Positions 41,101 through 50,100 of a DNA stretch of 64,000 nucleotides are shown in pieces. The notes beneath the pieces are model-generated. The model ran no database searches. It saw only the letters and a program-made list of their open reading frames with translations, and was not told where the DNA came from. This stretch comes from Salvelinus alpinus (taxonomy: Eukaryota > Chordata > Actinopteri > Salmoniformes > Salmonidae), in contig NC_092094.1 of assembly GCF_045679555.1 (NCBI RefSeq), forward strand, positions 15,948,612-16,012,611, in the 5' to 3' direction. A program made the translations under genes and the position numbers. Numbering within the stretch: the first letter of the stretch is position 1; each line of letters opens with the position of its first letter.

Positions 41101-44100
41101 ACTGACATAGCTATCAAGCCATTTTGCACACTGTCCGTGTACATGCAGTATCAATCACAGCAGATCCTAAGGATTCAACTATAAAAATCTCAGTATCAGA
41201 TTCATTTGAAAACAGTGTAATGTTACACTGCTCTATCTCTGTGTTTACATTTTCCTCTGTTAGTTTAACTTGTTCATTTTTATGAGGACAGTCTTTAACC
41301 CAATGGTAAGTGCTTTGACAAATAGCACATTTCGATCTCCTTCCATATTTGTCCAAAGGATTTGTGCCGGGAAATGGCGCCCTCTTCTGGTTGTCTTGAG
41401 AACGTGACTTGTTGGCGCCTTTTCTCTGCTGCTCCGTGTAATATGCTGCGTCACTCACTTGCATTCCATCTGTTATTGGCGCGACAGACGTCTTTTCACC
41501 AAATATTCTTTTTAGTGCCGACTTCATATTTGCAAAAGTCAGCACAGTACAAGCAGTCAAAGCTAACTGTTTCTCCCTACCATCTAGACAGGCAGTGTCT
41601 AGCAACTTGAACGCTAACACTGCATCTGGGAGAACCATGTCGTACTTGCGCATTCTATTGTACATCTGTTCGAAATCGATGATGTAGTCCGTCATTGCAA
41701 CCGAAATATCTCTCGTAACACTGTCAAAGTTTGAATATGCCTCGTAGGCACGGTCTTTTTCTTCTTTAAGAAATGCAGAATCCAGTGCTGTGATCAAAGT
41801 TCCCATACCTTCATCCTTGTTCAAATCCTCAACGGATATTTCCAGTGCTGTATCTCTCGCTCTTTCCTCGAGCGATAATACCACCGCAAGTGCTTGCTTT
41901 TTCACGTCCAGATTAGTAACGCGTGTCCAGATTCCCAGTTAATTTTTCCAACTTTCGTACGACCTCTTCTCGTCGAAGTGAGGTGGCACATTGTAGTTAG
42001 AAACCATCCTCTGCTACCAATGTTAACTCGAAATGACACAACGACAAGGTTCCAGTTTAACAAAGTTTACTAAACTATATGAACACTACAAGTAGCCATT
42101 ACACTCAAGACCAGGTCCATCAACGAACTAGACTTCATGCGCATGCGCACTCTTGACTGAGTGATAGCCCCGTAATAACAGGAATATAGGGATACTTAAA
42201 ACATGAACTTAACACCTGCGGCAGGACGGTGTGTGTGTGTGCACGCGTACCTGCGGCAGGACGGTGTGTGTATGTGTGTGTGTGTGCGCATGTACCTGCG
42301 GCAGGACGGTGTGTGTGTGTGTGCGCGCGTTTACCTGCGGCAGGACGGTGTGTGTGTGTGTGTTCACCTGTAGCAGGACGGTGTGTGTGTGTGTGTGTGT
42401 TCCTGCGGCAGGACGGTGTGTGTGTGTGTTTACCTGTAGCAGGATAGTGGCTGTGTCCAGGTGACCTCTCAGGCAGGCGTGGATCAGAGGAGTGTTGCCA
42501 TAGTGATCCTTCTTATTCAGCTTGGCGTTGCACTCCAGCAGTGATGTTACTACCTGAACATGATTAATGCGATGGGCGGGGTTTGAGCTTTTGGGACTAT
42601 TCCATTTGTTCAGATGTGCCATGCAAGCTCAATCGAACACAGCTGAAATATAGTGCTGCGTGCCCACCTGTATGTGGTTGTTCTGGCTGGCCAGGTGCAG
42701 TGGCGTGGCGCTCTGGCTGTTGCGTGCGTCAACATTGGCCTCGTGGCGGCTGAACAGGGACACCAGGGCTGTGTGACCATGGAGCGCTGCGACGTGGAGG
42801 GGAGTGAAGCCATCCACACTACTGCTGTTCACACTCAGACCACTGGCCTGCAGGCACGCCAACTTCTGGAGTCAAACACACACACAGAGGAAAATACGAA
42901 GAATAACATCATCAAGTTAACTAGGCAGCACTGCAGGAACATCATAAATCATATCTTTTCAACATCTAACTTTCCATTCAACATAGCTTCAGTGCTGCCA
43001 GCCATGTGTCAAGTTTGCCGTTTGCTCACTGACATCGTCTATATATCAGAAAGGGGCTTGGCCAAGGAGTAGGAATGAAAGGCCAGGGTTGCTCTCTGAC
43101 CTTCTGTGTTGGTCCACAGTGTGGACACTGGCACAGTGGGTGGCACAGTTCTGTCCAGGATGGCAGCCCTGCATGCTGCTCCTCTGGTTCCTCGTCCAAC
43201 CACTCCAACAGGTACCGCACCATCTCTATGTCTCCATCCGCCACCGCACGAAGCAACTTCTCCACCTGTCAGTCGAGAGAGTGAGGCTACATATTAGAAC
43301 ACCAGCCAGATCTTTACAAACTGGATTACAAATTACAGAGAGTCATCCCACAAAAAAATGTTGGGTGAAAGCGGCAAATATTAGCTTCCCTCGATATAGA
43401 AAAATAGTGCATCTAATTTCTACTACATCCCTATTCCCCTTAAATTAAGATGATGCTACTCATCTCAGGCATTGCCAGGGTCAGCCCTGCCCAGGGGTCC
43501 TCAGTGCTCCCTTCTAACCTCTTTGTGTCGGACCCTGTCTCCGTCGGGTCTGGCCTCGGCGCTCTGGGAGGTGGTGCTGGAAACAGAGGAGCGGCGGCTG
43601 CTGCAGTCAGAGGCCTGGGGGGAACGGTTTGGGGACTGAGAGCGAGAGAGCACCGTCACTCAGCTGACCACACACACACGTACAGCACGTTTCAAAAACT
43701 AATTCCACGGAGGCTCGAGTGTCTGCGGGTTTTGGCTCATCCATTGTCCTTAAATTATGAATTAAGGTCACTGATTAATAAGGAACTCCCCTCACCTAGT
43801 TGTCTACATCTTAACCAAAAACCGTGGAATGAGTTTGACACCCATGCAGTACAGGCTGCTCCTAGCAGAGCAAGTGAAGAGATATATTTGTAAGAGTCTA
43901 GAGTAGAACTACAGTATGTTGGTTAATGGTGTTCTAACAGGCTGGCTGCCTGGAGTAGAGCCATCATTGTATCTAATGAAATACTGTAGTTACATCTCTT
44001 CTCTGTCACTTCCTAAGTGATGAAATCTGACTTACATCATTGTTCTCTCTTCTATGAGAGACGTTGTGGGACAACTCCAATAGCATCAGAATCTGAAAGA

Positions 44101-47100
44101 CGCATAGACAAGTACACTTCAGTTACACACGCTCTTACGCATGTGCACATACTTCTTAATTTGCACATAACGAGTCCACAAACACACTCCTTGACACACA
44201 AGCACTGTTCTGTTTACAAATTCTGGCATGTACACAGCTGTTCCAGAATTACCTCTGATACTCATTCTGGTATGTAGCCTAGATACACACTGCGTTAAGC
44301 TATACAGGACAAAAGCTTTTGTAAAAGGATAATCACTAACTGGGTTACTTTCTTCACATTCTTTCAGGTTCATACATCAGCTTAAGAGATTAAAAAGTAG
44401 GCAATAAATAATTACTTAAGCATAAAAGTAGGCTCTATTTCTAATACAACCTTTTCACATTTAATTCTTGTTCAAAATCATAATAATACTGAATGACAAG
44501 GCAAATATATCAAGCCAATCCTGTTGCTAGGCCATTCAGAAATATTTTCTTCCTTAGAACAATTCCCACCCTTCTGTTAATACTTTCTCTGAATATATAT
44601 ATTTATCTAACTAAAATGTTTAGTATGCTAAGCCTCATCTTTAACAGCAGAAAAGCCTGGCCGAGTGGGACCCCCCTTCGAGCCAATGACGAGTCTTTTG
44701 GACGTCAACATTCTAAAAAAACACATGTCATATACACCCCGTCCAAAAGTTTGGAGTCACTTAGAAATGTCCTTGTTTTCCATGAAAACATACATGAAAT
44801 TAGTTGCAAAAGGAATAGGAAATATAGTCAAGACGTTGACAAGGTTATAAATAATGATTTTAAACTGAAATAATAATTGTGTACTTCAAACTTTGCTTTC
44901 ATCAAAGAATCCTCCATTTGCAGCAATTACAGCCTTGCCGACCTTTGGCATTCTAGTTGTCAATTTGTTGAGCTAATCTGAAGATATTTCACTCCATGCT
45001 TTCTGAAGCACCTCCCACTAGTTGGATTGGCTTGATGGGCACTTCTTACATACCATCGGTCAAGCTGCTCACAGCTCAATAGGGTTGAGATCCGGTGACT
45101 GTGCTGGCCACTCCATTATAGACAGAATACCAACTGACTGCTTCTTCCCTAAATAGTTCTTGCATAGTCTGGAGCTTTGCTTTGGGTCATTGTCCTGTTG
45201 TAGGAGGAAATTGGCTTCAATTAAGCGCCGTCCACAGGGTATGGCATGGCGTTACAAAATGGAGTGATAGCCTTCCTTCTTCAAGATCCCTTTTATCCTG
45301 CACAAATCTCCCACTTTACCACCACCAAAGCACCCCCAGACCATCACATTGCCTCCATGCTTCACAGATGGTGTCAAGCACTCCTCCAGCATCTTTACAT
45401 TTTTTACAGCGTGTCACGAATGTTCTTCTTTGTGATCCGAACACCTTACACTTTTCACCTTAAACAATTTCCAATCTCCACAGAAGGGTGGAGGCTGTTA
45501 TAGCAGCAAAGGGGGAACCAACTCCATATTAATGCACATGATTTAGGAATGAGATTTGATAAGCAGGTGTCCATTTACTTTTGGTCATGTAGTGTAGTTT
45601 CGATGGAACATTATCAGCTGTGCTGGATGACTGCCAGGAAAAAAAAATAAGATCCTCTTGAAATTGCTTAGAACACAAATAAGTGTTATATAGACTTATT
45701 CAGGAAAAGGACCTGACTTTAAAAAATGGCAGAGTATTTAAAAAAACATTTTGGTCAATATGACACTCTCTGCTTTCCTAGTGTTAAAGTACCCATGTAA
45801 GAAGTGTGTTTCAGGCAGAGGCAGGGTCAGCTGTGACCAGGGGTCTCTACTCCTCACCTTAGAGTTGAGGGCACATTGTAGTGGAGAGTCGTTGACCTTG
45901 TTGTAGATGGTGGTGCTGGCTCCGTTCTGCAGCAGCACCTCAATGATGCCCTCGTAGCCCCACCGGGCTGCGATGTGCAGGGGGGTGTCGCCTTTGTCAT
46001 TCTGGATGTTCAGACGGCACATGTGCAGGTCGTAGTACACCAGGGCTTTAACACACTGAGACACGGATAACACTGTTAGACTGAGAACAATCTCCTCTGA
46101 ACTACCATAGAGAAGACTGTCAATGCAGGGTGTCATCCCCTGTCATCATCATCCATATACTTATTTAAGGCAGTATCAATACAGATACTGTGACTGCTAT
46201 CCCATGTACTGTGACTGGTTACATTTCTTCAGCTCTATCACTCAGGTTACCACACAAAGTGGCAGAGTCAAGGCTGTTGGAATAAACTGTGCACTTAAAT
46301 CCAGATTTTAAATGGAGAGTGACTCCCCAGACTGACGTACATCCTCGTGTCCGTACATACAGGCCAGGTGCAGAGGAGTGTTGCCATTGTTATCCTGGGC
46401 ACCGGAGTAAGCCTTATAGTGCAAGAGCAGCAGCTGGAGTACAGAGAGAGACAAACAGAATGTGAGAAAAATATAAATATGTCAGAGACAATATACAGTT
46501 TGTAATAGAAGTATCCTTTTTGTATCTTTATTGTAGCTCTCCTAGCCTGGTTCAAGATCTGTTTAGGAGTAGGCAAGGCAGCACAAACAGATCTGGGACC
46601 CTGCTATAGTCATCCTGCTAGCGTCCTGGCTCACCGTGACTCGCTGGTAGCCCTTCTGGCAGGAGAGGTGTAGGGGTGAGAGGGCATGGTAGTCTGTGGC
46701 ATTCACCAGAGCTCCCTTAGACACTAGCAGGTCGATCAACAGGGACTGACCTGCCATGGCAAAGACAGGCTTTTTATTTGATTTAGACAGTGGGAAATGA
46801 GGGAGACAGATGGAAAGGGATGAACAGTACAGAATGTGGCAGACCAGGAATCCCCTGTTGTGTGGCCTGGAGGCAGTTTTCTGGACAACTTTAGGTACCT
46901 CTGAAACCTGTTGGTATCTCTTACCGCAGATAGCAGCGATGTGAAGTGGAGTGTATCCCCTGTCGTCTCGAGAGAAGGGAGTTATGATGGAGGGGTCATT
47001 CAGGCTCCTGTAAGCAGACAGAGTTGAAGAATAATCACATTTTCAGTTCCTATATGATTTTAAGCCATTAAAATGGGCAGAAAGGGGAAATGATTATAAC

Positions 47101-50100
47101 AAGATGTAGTGAAAGAAATAACTTTTCCTACTGAGAATATCATTTTTTATGATAGAGGAGTTGTGTGCGTGGGAGCGGTACCCACCCAGAGAGACGGAGC
47201 TCACAGTGGTCACAGGAGCAGAGGGGGTGGCACCCCTTTACCCTGTCACTCTGGTTCTCACTCAACACACGCTGGACCTCCACCTCGTTACCATTGGCTA
47301 TGTGCTGCAGAATCCATCAATCCACACACAATCAGCAAAGATAAATAAAAAGGATCAACACACACAATTGATAAAAAAAGTAAAAAAAAGTTAATCAAAT
47401 GTTTTCATATTAAAATTAAAATGCTGAATGAAATTAGGTGTCCATCTGACGAATGAAGCATAACGTTATGCAGAGTATAGCTTTCTCCCCTTCTAAAGGT
47501 CAGGGGACAGGGTTCTCACCTGAAACAGACGGTCTATGGGGGTAGCAGAGTTCTGGGAGAGCAGGTTTATCTTCTGGGTGAAATGCACTTTGTCGTTCAG
47601 GTCACCTAAGCCCTGCAAACCTCACACACAGCCATAGTCACTCACTCTGCACAGGGGAGTGTTTTTATCAATATTATTTTGGCCTGCTATCACAGGTATT
47701 GCAGTGATAAGTTGGCGTATATAAGTCAACAATGTGCTTGGATAGGATATCAGCTACAACAACGTATGTGCTTGTGGTGTATAAAGCCCTCTTCACAATA
47801 TTGAGCCAAGCCAAGCAGGCCAGGACTAATGTAATGTAAGAGACACCCTGTGTACTGCACTGTGCTCACCACGCGTCCCTGGCTCAGGCCGAAGTTTCCC
47901 TGTCTGATGAACTCCACGGCGGCCTCGAACGACGTCAGGCAGTAGCTCAGCTCCTCCTTGGTGGAATTACAGAAATGGAAGTTCTTGATGTAGCTCAGGT
48001 TGGCCATCCTGGAAGAGCATGCTTGTTAGTTTAACATGGCTGTTAGTCATGAATTACTGACTGTTTAATTACTAGGTCCAAGTTATTACTAGGTTATAAC
48101 GCCTTACTCACCAATTGGGGATTTCCGTCTTCACCAGTAAGTACAGAATCACAGACAGAAGGTCGTCTGCACACAGAGCCTCTAAGCTAACTGCATATGG
48201 AGAAAATGGAAATGAAAGAAATGATTAAATGACTGTGGTTGCATCTAAGTTTCAGTGACTGTGTGATGTTTACAACTAGAGCATACAGCAGGGAGAAATG
48301 GCTCTTCAAAATGAAGACATAAAACAGCTTCATCCTACAAAACAGGCAAGTGTCCACACAGTCAGTGTAACCTCTCAGACACTCTGCCTCTGTCCTCATT
48401 TAGGCTTTAAATTGGTAAATTGGCTGTTTGGCCATCAGAAATTAGGAGCGGATTGCAGCACTCTGCAGAGACAGGGCCGGGTTGTTATGTGGCCAACAAG
48501 GTTGGATTTGCAAAACAAACTGGACATACACATTAGGCCCCTACAGTTTCTTTTCTGTGGACTGTGTGTACACACCGAGTTATTATATTACCAGGGAGGG
48601 CGTGAATAGAACAGACAACAAATCCTGATCTGGGTTACAATGACCAGCCTTGAAAGACTTGTAGGCTGCTTATAATAATGTCATGTCTACATAAAACATT
48701 GGTAAATCAGCTTTTTATGCATTTTATGTATTTCTGGATGAAAGCAAACATTTTATTTGATGATACAACAATCAGCCCATTGACAGTGGAATGCAAATGT
48801 GCCTTTAAAATGGAATCCGTCCCATTTGTGATGGTTCCATACAAGTCTGTAACACTGTGTAAACTGCTGCCGATGTGACATGAAATGGCATAGGTAGGAT
48901 GGACAGAGACAGACATAAAAAACAGACAGACACATACCGGAGTGGCTGGGGGACTGCATGATTGTGAGAGACACCTTCCTGAGGCAGAGCAGTTTGTGTA
49001 GAGGAGAGGTGCAGCGGTTCAACTGGCTCAGCTCCCTCTTGGCCCGAGGGATATTTATACTGTAGGAGGAGACATAACACGGAAGTACAACAGGATAAGT
49101 CAATATTGATACTGTACAAGAGTGGAAAGACAAACATACTCCTATAGTCTATAGACACAACAGCACAGGTTATAGTGGTGAAATGACCTGATAGGGATCT
49201 ACTGCTATAAACCTGCTTGACATTATGGAGATCAATATGGTGTCTGTTCATTTTTGTTTGTGTTGTATGCAGACTTGTTTTCTGGCCAGCACAGATTTAT
49301 AATGTGATGTGCATCACGTTATTGAGTTGTAATCATAAAAAGCAGAAATTAAAAGAGACCACGTGAAAAAAAACAACCTAAATTCAGATTTGACCCCAAA
49401 GTCTTTCTGCTGCAGGTCCTGCAGGCCTCTGGTGGTTTTGTTGAAGGCAGAATCCTGTTGGAACAGTGATAATAAACATAGATATTAACCTTCACTGCAT
49501 GGGAATTCTGGGCCTATAAATGACAGCATTATCAAATACTGTATAGTATTTATTTACATACCTGGCTGGCTTCAAGAGTCCCCACAAAATTAAAGATGAA
49601 ATCATAGATACCATGATGTATATACATCTAAAAGAGAAAAATATTTACTGACAACTTTACATAAAAATATATTACATCATTACAGCATCACACAACATAA
49701 TTTCACTGATGACCAGAATGAAGAAACAGTCCAAAAAGCACCCAGAGAAGCAGCAGACATGTCAAATTTGAAAGTAAGTGTGAGGGATGGCGACTAGGAT
49801 AGAACTACCTCAACCGCCTGTTTGAGGAGAGTCATCTGGAGCTCCTGTTTGACCAGCAATTTCTGAAAGGAGGTTTAACAAATCAGCTTTACTTCTCAGT
49901 ATTGTGTCCAATAAGCATGAAACAGGAGAAAATAATTTGAAAATGGGTTTTGCTTTCCGTAGCAAAACATGCTACTCACCAGGCGCGAGTCTCTCAACAG
50001 GCACTGAAGACATTTAGTATAAAGAGAATTCACAGAGTCCTGAGGGGAGAGCACAGTTATATGTTAAAGCAGAAGTCATATAACATCTTATTATACGTCT

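Larger units (their letters stand above)
38189..42214 (-). mobile_element. Ty1/Copia-type LTR retrotransposon, young and internally deleted
   Basis: The 4026-bp element has two LTRs (38189-38378 and 42021-42214), each beginning TGTTAA and ending TTAACA. It is flanked by a 5-bp duplication CCTGC (38184-38188 and 42215-42219). Reading on the - strand the order is 5' LTR, primer binding site, gag with zinc knuckle, protease, a remnant of integrase, Copia-type reverse transcriptase and RNase H, polypurine tract, 3' LTR. Protease-integrase-RT-RNase H is the Copia order. The integrase catalytic core is missing and several frames are broken, so the copy is not autonomous. It lies in ankrd27 intron 22 in the same orientation as the gene. 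Confidence 0.93.

Noticed and set aside
43450-43893. 147-codon + strand open frame
   Set aside because: It lies opposite ankrd27 exon 19 and its introns. The exon on the other strand explains the composition, and no family resemblance exists.
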